Positions 21,519 to 31,276 of a stretch of 64,000 bases of DNA are shown piece after piece (position 1 is the stretch's first letter; each line of letters begins with the position of its first letter). This DNA is from Haemophilus parainfluenzae (lineage in GTDB: Bacteria > Pseudomonadota > Gammaproteobacteria > Enterobacterales > Pasteurellaceae), in NCBI RefSeq assembly GCF_036288925.1, contig NZ_CP127167.1:1860001-1924000 (forward strand), written 5' to 3'. The position numbers and the translations under genes are program-made. Below the pieces are notes generated by a model. It saw nothing but the letters and a program-made list of their open reading frames with translations. It was not told the DNA's origin and searched no databases.

Positions 21519-21578
21519 AAAAGTGCGGTCAATTTTTGAGAGGTTTTAAAACTCTTTAGAAATTAACCACACTTTTTT
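21519..21578. terminator. Uptake-signal-based bidirectional terminator
   Basis: AAAGTGCGGTCAATTTTT (perfect uptake signal at 21521-21529) faces AAATTAACCACACTTTT across a smaller stem GAGAGGTTTT/AAAACTCTT. It separates the convergent MerP-like gene and sodC and can serve both. Confidence 0.7.
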
Positions 21579-21595
21579 ATCTTTCGATAATCAAC

Positions 21596-22159
21596 TTATT
21601 TAATCACGCCACATGCCATACGTGGGCCGCCACCGCCAAGTGGAGCTGGATGATCTGAGTGATTATCACCACCCGCGTGGATCATAATAGAGTGACCACG
21701 AACTTCATCTAATTTTTTAAGACGAGGCGCTAAAACAGGGTTAGTTGCTGTACCATCATGTAATACAGTTAAAGCCGGTAAGTCACCTAAGTGAGCATCA
21801 TCTTGCCATGGATAACCGTGTTGTTTTGCACCTTTAGGATCCCAGTGACCGCCAGCCGCTAAACCTGCGGTTAATTTACCGTCTTTTTCTTTTGGATCAC
21901 AGCTTGGATTTTCATGAATGTGGAAGCCATGTAAACCTTCAGCTAAACCTTGTAGATTTGGTGTAAATACTAAACCATAATTTGATTCAGTAATAGTTAC
22001 AGTCCCTACATCCTTGTTACCATTTGCAGGATCTAATTGTTGTACTTTTACTTCGATTGAAGGACCTGCTGGTTTTGCCATATGGTCATGTGCATTTGCC
22101 ACGCCAGCAGCACAAATTCCGCTGATTGCTAATGCTAAGAGAGTTTTCATTTTCATCAT
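21596..22159 (-). CDS. sodC: Periplasmic Cu,Zn superoxide dismutase
   Basis: A 187-residue precursor with signal peptide ending at about AGVANA, followed by a His-rich start (HDHM) and a complete Cu,Zn-SOD. Copper ligands are in HIH ([10 protein letters not shown]), the bridging His in GGHWDP and the last one in RGHSIMIH. Zinc ligands are in KQHGYP and DDAHLGD. The disulfide cysteines NPSC and MACGV and the active-site Arg (GGPRMACG) are present. It dismutates superoxide in the periplasm. The start is 22159, or 22156 by spacing to AAGGAG; a longer GTG/TTG frame is discounted. Some H. influenzae sodC alleles carry an inactivating ligand change; none is seen here. Confidence 0.96.
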   Translation of the reverse strand: MMKMKTLLALAISGICAAGVANAHDHMAKPAGPSIEVKVQQLDPANGNKDVGTVTITESNYGLVFTPNLQGLAEGLHGFHIHENPSCDPKEKDGKLTAGLAAGGHWDPKGAKQHGYPWQDDAHLGDLPALTVLHDGTATNPVLAPRLKKLDEVRGHSIMIHAGGDNHSDHPAPLGGGGPRMACGVIK

Positions 22160-22295
22160 AAGCTCCTTTACTTTAGAAAGACTCAAATTGATTCTACCTA
22201 AATACCAATAAAAAAATAGTGGTTTATATTAAGAATTGAACGATTAAATTGATTTGATTTTCCTATTGACCGAAAATTAAGATACTGATTATTAA

Positions 22296-22949
22296 TTATT
22301 TTTGCGTTTCATTGTAGTACTGATACGCTTTATCCATATCTTCAAAATGATGCATGATGCCATTTTCCAATACTACCGCATTATCACAATAAGATCTCAT
22401 TGCACTGGGACTGTGTGAAACCAAAATAATTGAACGATCTTTGCGCTTTTCAAATAACTCATACTTACATTTCTCTGCAAATCGCGAATCCCCTACCGCA
22501 ATAACTTCATCAATTAAGTAACAATCAAATTCAACAGAAAGAGAAAGGGCGAATGCAAGTCGAGCTTTCATCCCGGAAGAATATTTCTTCACTGGCTCAT
22601 ACAGATAATCGCCTAATTCAGAAAATTCTTTTGTAAAACGAGTGACATATTCAGGATCAACATCATATAAACGGCAGATAAAACGCAGGTTATCCATACC
22701 GGTTAAGCTACCCTGAAATGCGCCACTAAAAGCTAATGGCCAAGAAATACTCATTGAACGCTCAATGGTACCGCTTGTTGGTGGTTCAACGCCACTAATC
22801 AAGCGGATGAGGGTTGATTTTCCCGCACCATTCCGACCTAGGATCCCAATTTTTTCACCTTTTTTCAGCTCAAAATTGATATCTTTTAATACCGTTTTCC
22901 AACCGTTATTAGTGTGATACTTTTTGCACACATTATTCACACGAATCAT
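22296..22949 (-). CDS. bexA: Capsule export ABC transporter ATPase BexA
   Basis: A 217-residue ATPase of the BexA/CtrD/KpsT family that powers export of lipid-anchored capsule across the inner membrane. Walker [10 protein letters not shown] (about residues 38-46), the ABC signature [18 protein letters not shown] and Walker [13 protein letters not shown] are intact. Its start overlaps the bexB stop by four bases (ATGA). Last gene of bexDCBA; sodC follows 137 bp on, on the same strand. Confidence 0.96.
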   Translation of the reverse strand: MIRVNNVCKKYHTNNGWKTVLKDINFELKKGEKIGILGRNGAGKSTLIRLISGVEPPTSGTIERSMSISWPLAFSGAFQGSLTGMDNLRFICRLYDVDPEYVTRFTKEFSELGDYLYEPVKKYSSGMKARLAFALSLSVEFDCYLIDEVIAVGDSRFAEKCKYELFEKRKDRSIILVSHSPSAMRSYCDNAVVLENGIMHHFEDMDKAYQYYNETQK

Positions 22950-23743
22950 TGCGGCTCAATCCCTTTACTAAAGTTTTTAACCATCACCAAACCAATTAGT
23001 AATAAAGCCAAATCACTTATAACTAAAAATCCAATACTCTCATAAGTAACTATCGTATCTCCAAAGTAGCCATGACGAAACATTTCTGTGCCATGAATCA
23101 TTGGAAGCCAAAGAGCAATAGATTGAGCTTGAGCTGGAAGATTATGTACAAAGAAAAATGCTCCTGAAATGGGTAACAATACAAAACTGAGCGTTCCCCA
23201 CACTTTACCAAAAACCTCAAATTGCTGAGCGATAGCACAAATAATTAGGCCTAAGCTAAAAGCAAACATAGCCATGAGAAACCATGCAATAAGCATATAA
23301 AACACATCTTGCGGAGCATCAATCCAACCGATCATCACCAGGATTACCATAAAAAGAATTTGAGCAATAGAAGCCCCCGCTACCTCCAGTAAAACTCGTG
23401 TAAAAATAGTATCTAACACACGAACATTTCGATGATAAAGTAAGCTAAGATTTGCTGAAATTGATCCTATTGCACGATTCGAAGCATTGCGCCACATCAT
23501 CGCCATAGGGTAGCCTGTCATGACAAAAGCAATCATATTTAAAGTTGAAAATTTATCAGCACGAATAAATTTCCACATCATCACAATAAAAAAAGTCATG
23601 AGTAAAGGCTCAACAAATAACCATAGAAAGCCAATATTTTTACGCCCATAACGAGTGATTATTTCACGCATAAGTAATGCGTTAATCACTCTCCCTTGAA
23701 TCGCTAATGATTGTTTAAACGTTGTTTGATCACCATATTGCAT
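22946..23743 (-). CDS. bexB: Capsule export ABC transporter permease BexB
   Basis: A 265-residue inner-membrane permease of the ABC-2 type (KpsM/CtrC family) with about six hydrophobic segments and the conserved amphipathic start [24 protein letters not shown]. Partner of BexA in the capsule exporter. One-base overlap with bexC (TAATG) and four-base overlap with bexA indicate tight coupling. Confidence 0.96.
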   Translation of the reverse strand: MQYGDQTTFKQSLAIQGRVINALLMREIITRYGRKNIGFLWLFVEPLLMTFFIVMMWKFIRADKFSTLNMIAFVMTGYPMAMMWRNASNRAIGSISANLSLLYHRNVRVLDTIFTRVLLEVAGASIAQILFMVILVMIGWIDAPQDVFYMLIAWFLMAMFAFSLGLIICAIAQQFEVFGKVWGTLSFVLLPISGAFFFVHNLPAQAQSIALWLPMIHGTEMFRHGYFGDTIVTYESIGFLVISDLALLLIGLVMVKNFSKGIEPQ

Positions 23744-24876
23744 TAGTTTTTATGCTCTCTTACGCTTGCGATAAGTAAACTCAATACACCATATAACATT
23801 AAACCGACAATAAAGGTCGCAATGATATTATAAATACGACTTGGCTCTAATGCCCAGTCAGGTTTACTTGGTTGGCTAATTATTTCTAAATAAAGTTGTT
23901 GGCGATCGGCTTCTCCGCGAGTGTTTTGTAAAGATGTCATCGCTGCGGTCAGTTGTTGTTGAGCAAGCTCATTGTCTAAGACTAAACGTTGATAATCTGC
24001 AGTTTGTGTTGCAGCTGAATTTCCATTACCTGATAATTGACGTGTTTGTTCATCAATTTCTCTTTTCAAACTTTTCTGGCGCATTTGTAATGCGGGTACT
24101 TGCGGGTTATCTGGCGTGATTGAAATTAATTGTGCTAATTGAGTTTCAACTCGGATTAATTCACTTTTCAACGTTGAAATTAATGACATTTGCACGCCAG
24201 ATTGAGCCGGCAAATCAAAAATTTTATTTTTGATACGATATTGACTCAATGCTTGTGCACTTTCATTCACATTTTTCTCTGCATCTTTTACTGCCTGCTC
24301 AGCAAATTCAATCGTATCTTTTCTTGCACGCTCATTTAATCTATTGATTAATGATTCACCTTCTTTCAATAAGCGCTCATTGATTTGATAACCTTCTTCA
24401 GCATCAAAAGCATGCACTCGCAATGTTGCAATGCCTGAAATAGAATCCACATCGACACTCAAGCGCTCTTTAAAATAACGATAGAATGCTTCTTGTGTAT
24501 CATTCAAACCAACCCCATTAAAGCGGCTTAATAAATCGCCTTTTTCAGAATAAAAAGTACGAAGAGGTAAACTTTGCTCTAATGCGAATAGTGCTGTACG
24601 TGAACGCATATACTCTTGCACAGAGTAAGTATCATCCTGTGAACGAGAAAACCCCGTACTTTGCAATAATGCTCCAACTCCGCTTAAAGAAGACTGACTA
24701 CGAGGAGAACGTACTACAAAACTAGATTCTGAAACATAAATATCAGACGCAAACAGTCCAAAATATACTGCAGAAAAGGCCGTTGGAATCAATACAGTTA
24801 ATCCAAAAAGCGAATTCATTTTATTCCAAAGTGATTTCTTCTTTTTCTTCGGTGTCACTGGGTTTTCAGTTGTCAT
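23743..24876 (-). CDS. bexC: Capsule export inner-membrane protein BexC (polysaccharide co-polymerase family)
   Basis: A 377-residue protein with a short basic cytoplasmic N-terminus (KKKKKSLWNKMN), a membrane segment about residues 25-45, a long periplasmic part rich in coiled coil (KDAEKNVNESAQALSQYR; REIDEQTRQLSGN) and a C-terminal membrane segment about 350-370 preceded by the proline-containing PSKPDWALEPSR. This matches BexC/CtrB/KpsE, which bridges the ABC exporter and the outer-membrane channel. Confidence 0.95.
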   Translation of the reverse strand: MTTENPVTPKKKKKSLWNKMNSLFGLTVLIPTAFSAVYFGLFASDIYVSESSFVVRSPRSQSSLSGVGALLQSTGFSRSQDDTYSVQEYMRSRTALFALEQSLPLRTFYSEKGDLLSRFNGVGLNDTQEAFYRYFKERLSVDVDSISGIATLRVHAFDAEEGYQINERLLKEGESLINRLNERARKDTIEFAEQAVKDAEKNVNESAQALSQYRIKNKIFDLPAQSGVQMSLISTLKSELIRVETQLAQLISITPDNPQVPALQMRQKSLKREIDEQTRQLSGNGNSAATQTADYQRLVLDNELAQQQLTAAMTSLQNTRGEADRQQLYLEIISQPSKPDWALEPSRIYNIIATFIVGLMLYGVLSLLIASVREHKN

Positions 24877-24890
24877 GTTATCCCCTTAAA

Positions 24891-26075
24891 TTAATAATTT
24901 CTGATCGTATTGGTCGTACTCGTTACCGGAGAGGTAATCGAGAAAATCATTCTCAAGAATTTTTGGAATTCTGAAAGTGGTGCATTCGACACATATACAA
25001 TATCTTTATCTTGGATAGGGAAGCGTTGTAATAAAAACATGGTTTCCGGTTGTAATAAATTCGCACGGTATACGGTTGGCACTTCCATGCCATTACCATA
25101 CCCCTTAGCCGCCCATTCTTGCTGTGCTTTAGAGTCTAATTGTGCAAATGGCATATAACGGAATACAAAGACACCTCGTGGGTCTGAACGCGTATCAATC
25201 AAACCGCCCATTTTACCAATCGCTTCAGCAAGCGTAATACCACTGCTAGAAAAACGTAACTGTTGGTTATTACCTACAGCGCCTAGTCCTGTAAATTTAT
25301 ATGGCGTATTTAAAAGTGAAACCACATCGCCTGCACGTAATATAATATTTTGCTTAGGATCGGCAATTAAGGTTTCAAATGCCAATGTTTTCACTTGGTT
25401 TCCTCGCGTAAGCTGAACAGTCACATCTTCAATATTTTCTGTTGATCCACCTACCGCAGCCACTGCATCTAAAACACGTTCATCATTTGCAGTTAATGGC
25501 ATACGCACAGTACTACCTTGACGAATAACAGTCACATCTGAGGAATTATTGTTGGCTATTTTTACAACAGCCTGTGGTTGATTTGCTTTACGTCTAAGGC
25601 TTGCCACAATTTGAGCTTGAATAACCTCTGGTGTCTTACCTGCAACACTAATATTTCCAACAAATGGTACAGTCACCGTACCATTTTTATTTACAATTTG
25701 TGAAGGTAATTGTGTAACATGGCCACTGCCCTGTCCTTCACTACTAAAGGTTGTGCCAAATAATACTGCTGGAGGCGCTTCCCAAATGGAAATCTCTAAT
25801 ACATCACCCACATTTACAGCACCAGCATAACCGCGACTACCAGACACATCTGCAAACCCTGAAAAGCGTTGACTTTGTTGTGCCATGTACATTTGTTGCA
25901 CAAGTAATTCATTTAAATCAACGACATTAACTTTTGTCGCTAATTCCGATGCATCAGCCCCTTGGTTCATATCCAACACTGCAGAATGGCTCGGCCCCGA
26001 AGTAGGTAGCGAAGAACAAGCGGACAGTCCAAATATCAAGGCAAAGCTGACCGCTTTTAATGGATAATTTTTCAT
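24891..26075 (-). CDS. bexD: Capsule export outer-membrane lipoprotein BexD (Wza family)
   Basis: A 394-residue lipoprotein with signal peptide and lipobox LSAC (Cys20 when started at MKNYPLKAVSF), a polysaccharide-export domain (GDVLEISIWEAP, VPFVGNISVAGKTPEVIQAQI) and SLBB-type repeats (VRMPLTANDERVLDAVAAVGG; ITLAEAIGKMGG). It forms the outer-membrane exit channel. The start at 26075 is chosen for the signal peptide. Two further in-frame ATGs (26087, 26123) add residues with no signal-like character. First gene of the bex operon, 14 bp before bexC. Confidence 0.95.
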   Translation of the reverse strand: MKNYPLKAVSFALIFGLSACSSLPTSGPSHSAVLDMNQGADASELATKVNVVDLNELLVQQMYMAQQSQRFSGFADVSGSRGYAGAVNVGDVLEISIWEAPPAVLFGTTFSSEGQGSGHVTQLPSQIVNKNGTVTVPFVGNISVAGKTPEVIQAQIVASLRRKANQPQAVVKIANNNSSDVTVIRQGSTVRMPLTANDERVLDAVAAVGGSTENIEDVTVQLTRGNQVKTLAFETLIADPKQNIILRAGDVVSLLNTPYKFTGLGAVGNNQQLRFSSSGITLAEAIGKMGGLIDTRSDPRGVFVFRYMPFAQLDSKAQQEWAAKGYGNGMEVPTVYRANLLQPETMFLLQRFPIQDKDIVYVSNAPLSEFQKFLRMIFSITSPVTSTTNTIRNY

Positions 26076-26442
26076 TGAATATCTCATCTCATAATTAGGA
26101 ATAAAAACGTCAATCTTTGACAAATACTATACAAATCATTTTCGCCCATATTCGTGAAAATAATTCTACCGAGTATAACATTTATTCAATCAGGAATAAA
26201 AAATTTTATCCCCTCTTTAAGGTTAATACAATTTATTCATTGTTTATATTTTTATGAATCTCACAATAATTTAAATTTACATTAATTTACTTTTTTGGTA
26301 CTGACAACTTATAATAAATAGGCTAAAATCGCCAGCTACAACTTAAACTAGCCTCTATACAAACAGCAAGTAAGGCTAATAATGATTCTAAAATATATAT
26401 TAGAGTTAATATATTAAATATAATTAGTGAAGTTATATTAAT
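26076..26442. promoter_or_regulatory. Divergent control region between bexD and the capsule synthesis genes
   Basis: An AT-rich region of 367 bp. On the plus strand a perfect TATAAT lies at 26310-26315 with only a weak -35 (TTTACT, 18 bp upstream). On the minus strand TATACT (26172-26177) is the best -10 for bexD, again with a poor -35. I saw no JUMPstart/ops element. The leader from about 26322 to 26442 holds no supportable gene. Confidence 0.45.
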
Positions 26443-27543
26443 ATGAAAAAACTAAAAAAATTAGTTACAAAACCCCACATATTCTTTCGGGATGCATTGA
26501 ATAATAAATATCCTATTATAAATAATGAACAAGGAATTAAAGAATTAGATGAACGAGCAGTTGTTTCCCATCAAGAAAATCTGGAGAAACTAGAAAACTC
26601 ACTAATGAATACATCAATACCTATTGATGTCGTTTTCACATGGGTTAATGATAAAGATGAAAAATGGCAGGAAAAGAAACAGCACTATTCGAAACTAGCA
26701 AACAACTATGCACTCTATGCGAAAGATAATGCCAGATTTGAAGAACATAACGAGCTATTTTACTCTGTCAAAAGTGTACAAAAATTCTTACCTTGGGTAC
26801 GGTATATTTTTATCGTAACGGATAATCAAATACCACATTGGCTTAACAATGAAGATCCCCAAATTAAAATTGTGGATCATCGTGAGATCATTGATCACGA
26901 TTATCTTCCTACGTTTAATTCACATGTTATTGAGGCTAATCTACATAAAATTCCAAACCTAAGTGAACATTTTATTTATTTTAATGATGATGTATTTGTA
27001 GCTAAACCTTTACAAAAAAGCCATTTTTTTAAACCTAATGGGCTATCCTCTATTTTCCTATCCATTAAAAACTTAGATAAAATGTATGCAAAAGGTACAA
27101 CTACGCCTACATTACTCGCTTCAATGAATTCAAGACGCTTATTACGAAAAATGTATGGGCAAGAATTAAACATACAAACACCACTAATTCACTCCTATAT
27201 TCCACTCAAGAAAAGTGTTTTTGAAAAAATATGGAGTGTGTTTAAAGAAGAGATTGAAAGTTTTTTATCAAATAGATTTAGGGGTAAAAACGATCTTAAT
27301 CTCGCTACTTTTTTTGTACCTTATGCCATGTATTTAGAAGGGAAAAGTGTTCTTACACCTGAAATTTGCTATTACTTTAATATTCGCTCCGCAAATGCTA
27401 AGGCACAGTATAAAAAGTTACTAAAGAAAAAACATTCATCAAATCAACCGCACTCTTTTTGTGCTAATGATTTTAATGGGAAAAAACATATATCAAATTA
27501 TAATGAACAATTAGAAAAAGTTTTAGAAACATATTACAAATAG
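26443..27543 (+). CDS. Stealth-family sugar-phosphate transferase (capsule synthesis)
   Basis: A 366-residue enzyme with all Stealth regions: CR1 IDVVFTWVND (61-70), CR2 from RFEEHNELFYSVKSVQKFLPWVRYIFIVTD to the acidic YFNDDVFV (Asp182, Asp183), then CR3 and CR4 near the C-terminus (FFVPYAMYLEG). Stealth proteins transfer hexose-1-phosphate units to build phosphodiester-linked capsules in Neisseria, Haemophilus and Actinobacillus. The N-terminus carries a KPxxFFRD motif like that of the next protein. First gene of the serotype block. The ribosome binding site is weak (GTGAAG, distant). The exact sugar cannot be read from sequence. Confidence 0.88.
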   Translation: MKKLKKLVTKPHIFFRDALNNKYPIINNEQGIKELDERAVVSHQENLEKLENSLMNTSIPIDVVFTWVNDKDEKWQEKKQHYSKLANNYALYAKDNARFEEHNELFYSVKSVQKFLPWVRYIFIVTDNQIPHWLNNEDPQIKIVDHREIIDHDYLPTFNSHVIEANLHKIPNLSEHFIYFNDDVFVAKPLQKSHFFKPNGLSSIFLSIKNLDKMYAKGTTTPTLLASMNSRRLLRKMYGQELNIQTPLIHSYIPLKKSVFEKIWSVFKEEIESFLSNRFRGKNDLNLATFFVPYAMYLEGKSVLTPEICYYFNIRSANAKAQYKKLLKKKHSSNQPHSFCANDFNGKKHISNYNEQLEKVLETYYK

Positions 27544-27553
27544 GATAAGATTT

Positions 27554-30325
27554 ATGAGTAAAATCAATAGAAAAATTAAGAAACTAATGAGAGATCCTAA
27601 ATTATTCTTTACAGATATGTATAAGAAGCGTAAAAACCAAATTAAAAAATACTACCCTCTTAAAACTCAAGGAATTAACCAATACACTGTTGTATCAGCA
27701 GCATATAATGTTGAAAAATATCTTGATGAATTTTTTTCTAGCTTAATAAAACAGAGTCTCAATTTTAAGAATCATATTCAGCTAATATTAGTTGATGATG
27801 GTTCTACCGACTCGTCTGCAAAAATTATAAAAAAATGGCAGAAAAAATTCCCTCATAATATTAAATATATTTATAAAGAAAATGGAGGACAAGCATCGGC
27901 ACGTAATTTAGGACTAGAATATGTTCAAACTGAATGGGTCGTATTTACGGATCCAGATGACTACTTACATACCGATTATTTCAAATCTATTGACTCACAG
28001 CTACAAAAAAGACCAGATCTAGCTATGATAGCTACTAATATGCTATTTTTTATGGAAAATCAAAATATCGTAAAAGACACTCACCCTCTTAAATTTAGAT
28101 TTAATGATGATACATATGTAAAAATATCGAATTTAGATAAGCTAATTAATCTATCTGTAGCTACTACATTCTTTAAAATGTCTGAAATTCGTAAGAATAA
28201 GGTTTATTTTGATAACAGAGTAAAACCTAATTTTGAAGATGGAAAATTTATTGCTGATTATTTATTTAACCTTCAAAGCGGTTATGCTAACTTTTGTAAA
28301 TCTGCAATCTATTTTTATCGAAAAAGAGAAGATAGCTCATCTACTCTAGATGGTTCTTGGAAGAAGACGGAAAAATATTCTAATATTTTTGAGTTCGGAT
28401 TTATTCCTATGCTAAAAAATTATAAGGATAAATTTAAATACATTCCTAATTTCATTCAAAAAACTGCCCTGTATGATTTGGGTTGGTATATTCAATATTT
28501 ATTAAATTCTCCAGAAAAAATTAATTTTCTTGACAACAATGCTAAGCAAAAATTCTATCATTTTATAGATGAAGCATTTTCATTTATTGATGAAAAAAAC
28601 ATCATGGAATTCGGGATGGGGGGAATCTGGATGTTTCACAAAGTTGGAATGCTTGGCGCATTTAAAAATGCAGAACCACCATTCCAAATGGCTTATATTG
28701 AAAACATAGATAGAGAACAAAAACAGATACTAATCAGCTATTTTACATATTTTGATTTCCCTTTTAGTATCGAATCTAAAACGGGAGAAGTTTTTCCAGA
28801 ATATTTAAAAACTGTAAAAAACACATTTAATGATAAGCTTTTTGTGTATGAAAAGAGACTTTGGGTTCCATATGGCAATCTTCCATTATCTGAAAAATTT
28901 AAAATATCTCTTAACGCTAAAAATATGCGTATATCTATTCGTGGAAAGATCTTTAATAATGGTATCTCTCCAAAAGAAATTGAAGAGCTATTTACATATT
29001 CTGAAAAATATCTGAGTGATGGTAGTTGGCTACTTATGGATCGAGAAACGAAAGCTGATGACAATGCAGAACACTTATACCGTTACATAATAAAAAATTA
29101 TCCTAATCAAACTTGTTATTTTGCATTAAATAAAAATTCTCCAGATTGGAATAGACTCTATAAAGAAGGATTCAAATTAGTAGAATTTGGAACGAATGAT
29201 TTTAAAAACAAGTTATCTAGAGCAAGTAAAATTATCTCAAGTCATTTAGAAGCACATATCAATGACCATTTTGGAGATTTATATGAATTTAGTAAGAAAT
29301 TTGTATTCTTACAACATGGGGTAATAAAAGATGATTTATCTAGATGGATTAATACTAAAAAGAATCTACATTGTTTTGTAACAACTACTCAACCAGAATA
29401 TAACTCAATAGTAGAAAACCTGAATAAATATAAAGTAACAGAGAAAGAAGTCGTTCTAACAGGACTTCCGCGATATGACAGCCTTTTAGCTAAAAAAATA
29501 GATAATAGTAATCAGATCCTGATTATGCCAACATGGCGAAATAATATTGTTGGAACTAGCACGGCGGCTGGAGCAAATACTCGTACCATCAATAAAAATT
29601 TTATGGAAACCGAATATGCTAAACATTGGTGTAGCCTACTTCATTCATCAGAGTTGAAAAAAATGATTGATGAATACAACTATGAGGTTATTTTTGCACC
29701 ACATGCGAATATTCAACCGTACCTCAATCAATTCAAGGTTCCTAAATATATAAAATGTTGGTCTGGAGAAAGCGGGGATAAAAGTATACAAGATTTATTT
29801 GGTGAGTCCTCTATCTTAATAACTGACTACTCTTCTGTAGCATTTGACATGGCTTATCTGAATAAAGCAATTGTGTACTATCAATTTGATAAAGAATCTT
29901 TCTTCTCAGGGAATCATACTTATCAACAAGGCTATTTTTCATATGAAAAAGATGGCTTCGGTCCCGTTTTATACACAGAAAAAGAACTTTTATCAGCATT
30001 ATCTTTAATTATTAAAAATAATGGAAAACCTAATAAATTATATGAGAAGCGTATAAAAGAGACATTTCCGTTTCAAGATCAAGGAAACTGTGAGCGTGTT
30101 TATCAGGCAATTATAAACCTAGATCGTGATAGCAATCGGAATAAACTTCCTATTATTGAATCGATGATAGAACAAGCTGAGAAATATCAGAACTGGAGAC
30201 TTGTTGAGACTCGTACTAAGTTAATACTTGATTTCAACTACTTTTCGACTAGAAAAGAAAAAGCAAAATATGAGAATAAGTATTTTACTGCTTTATTTAT
30301 GAATAATAAATTTTTGAACTATTAG
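27554..30325 (+). CDS. Bifunctional capsule polymerase: GT2 glycosyltransferase + TagF-like glycerophosphotransferase
   Basis: The 923 residues present hold two catalytic units. A GT-A/GT2 domain begins about residue 35 (VVSAAYNVEKYLDEF), with DDGS at 81 and TDPDD (Asp133-Asp136). A TagF/CDP-glycerol glycerophosphotransferase-like domain follows from about 490: QHGV (His588), GLPRYDSLL, MPTWRN, FAPHANIQPYL and ITDYSSVAFD (Asp near 758). Such fusions are known capsule polymerases that make teichoic-acid-like polymers (sugar-glycerol phosphate) in Pasteurellaceae. The stop at 30325 is premature: a T5 tract at 30311-30315 that needs one more T blocks a further C-terminal region, described separately. 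Both catalytic domains are upstream of the break. AGGA from TAGGA at the preceding stop serves as ribosome binding site. Confidence 0.85.
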   Translation: MSKINRKIKKLMRDPKLFFTDMYKKRKNQIKKYYPLKTQGINQYTVVSAAYNVEKYLDEFFSSLIKQSLNFKNHIQLILVDDGSTDSSAKIIKKWQKKFPHNIKYIYKENGGQASARNLGLEYVQTEWVVFTDPDDYLHTDYFKSIDSQLQKRPDLAMIATNMLFFMENQNIVKDTHPLKFRFNDDTYVKISNLDKLINLSVATTFFKMSEIRKNKVYFDNRVKPNFEDGKFIADYLFNLQSGYANFCKSAIYFYRKREDSSSTLDGSWKKTEKYSNIFEFGFIPMLKNYKDKFKYIPNFIQKTALYDLGWYIQYLLNSPEKINFLDNNAKQKFYHFIDEAFSFIDEKNIMEFGMGGIWMFHKVGMLGAFKNAEPPFQMAYIENIDREQKQILISYFTYFDFPFSIESKTGEVFPEYLKTVKNTFNDKLFVYEKRLWVPYGNLPLSEKFKISLNAKNMRISIRGKIFNNGISPKEIEELFTYSEKYLSDGSWLLMDRETKADDNAEHLYRYIIKNYPNQTCYFALNKNSPDWNRLYKEGFKLVEFGTNDFKNKLSRASKIISSHLEAHINDHFGDLYEFSKKFVFLQHGVIKDDLSRWINTKKNLHCFVTTTQPEYNSIVENLNKYKVTEKEVVLTGLPRYDSLLAKKIDNSNQILIMPTWRNNIVGTSTAAGANTRTINKNFMETEYAKHWCSLLHSSELKKMIDEYNYEVIFAPHANIQPYLNQFKVPKYIKCWSGESGDKSIQDLFGESSILITDYSSVAFDMAYLNKAIVYYQFDKESFFSGNHTYQQGYFSYEKDGFGPVLYTEKELLSALSLIIKNNGKPNKLYEKRIKETFPFQDQGNCERVYQAIINLDRDSNRNKLPIIESMIEQAEKYQNWRLVETRTKLILDFNYFSTRKEKAKYENKYFTALFMNNKFLNY

Positions 30326-31266
30326 ATTCTCTAAATAATAGCAGCATTACATTCAACCAATTAGAATATTGGAAAGCTAAGATTGATTTACAATTTGGTA
30401 AACCCGAAAATTATATTTCATATTTTGCTAAAAACAATACATCATCTATTAATGATAATTTATTAGCTTTAATATACTCGGCATATATCAAACAAGAAGA
30501 TGCTTATAAACAAATTTTAGGAAAAGTTAAGAAAAGTAAATATTTGACAGAAACTCATGAAAAATGCTTCTTCTGGCAAAAGAAATTTATTTGAATAATC
30601 TTGAATCTGGATTATATATTATCGATGCCTTATTAGAGCAGATACCTAAAAATGAAAAAGTTCTATTTAAACTAGAATTGCTAGCATCATATCTTTGTAT
30701 GAAACTATTTAGATTAAAAGAAGCTAACCAATATCTTGTTCAATATGAAAAATATGCTGTGAATGACCAAGCTTGTCGTATAGCAATTGCACGGTTAGCA
30801 AAAATAAATAACAATAAAGCAAAATTAGTTGATCAACTAGATAAAGCTTTCGAAAAAAATATCGAGTTAATGCCAAAAGATCTCTATTTTGATTATTTAT
30901 CTGGAATAAAAATGATAGGCAAAAACAAAATATCTATTAGATAAATTAGCCGAGAAAGATATAGCTGATATCTCATTGTTTGATCTTAAAATAAATATAT
31001 TATTTAAAGAAAACAGATGGAAAGATATTGTCGAGGCTATGAAAAATAGTGAGCCTCATAGTGAAGAAATTAATGATATATATATTCATTCATTAATTAA
31101 AACTGGAAAATTAGATAAAGCTATTTCTATTTTCCAGAATCTAGCTCCTAGAAAACGCTATACTTACTGGAAACTCGCTTCAGAAATGGCTGAAAAAAAT
31201 AAAGATTATAAAACACTTAGAATGTGTCTAAAAAATCAATTAGACTTAACTAATTTACTATCATAG
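30316..31266 (+). pseudogene. Frameshifted C-terminal helical-repeat region of the capsule polymerase
   Basis: Past the polymerase stop, coding potential goes on in three pieces in different frames: 30316-30595 (ELLDSLNNSSITFNQLEYW...), about 30564-30942 (MLLLAKEIYLNNLESGLYI...), and about 30919-31266 (KYLLDKLAEKDIADISLFD...LTNLLS). Joining them needs one base more at the T-run 30311-30315, one more at the A-run 30560-30564 and one fewer at the A-run 30921-30925. The joined protein would be near 1240 residues. The extra part is helical and TPR-like (LESGLYIIDALLEQIP; GKLDKAISIFQNL). All three lesions are in homopolymers, so decay, slippage-based switching and sequencing error are each possible. 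Confidence 0.75.
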
Positions 31267-31276
31267 GAATTAACTA

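Noticed and set aside
26076..26442. JUMPstart/ops antitermination element ahead of the capsule genes
   Set aside because: Looked for GGCGGTAG-like sequence on both strands and did not find it.
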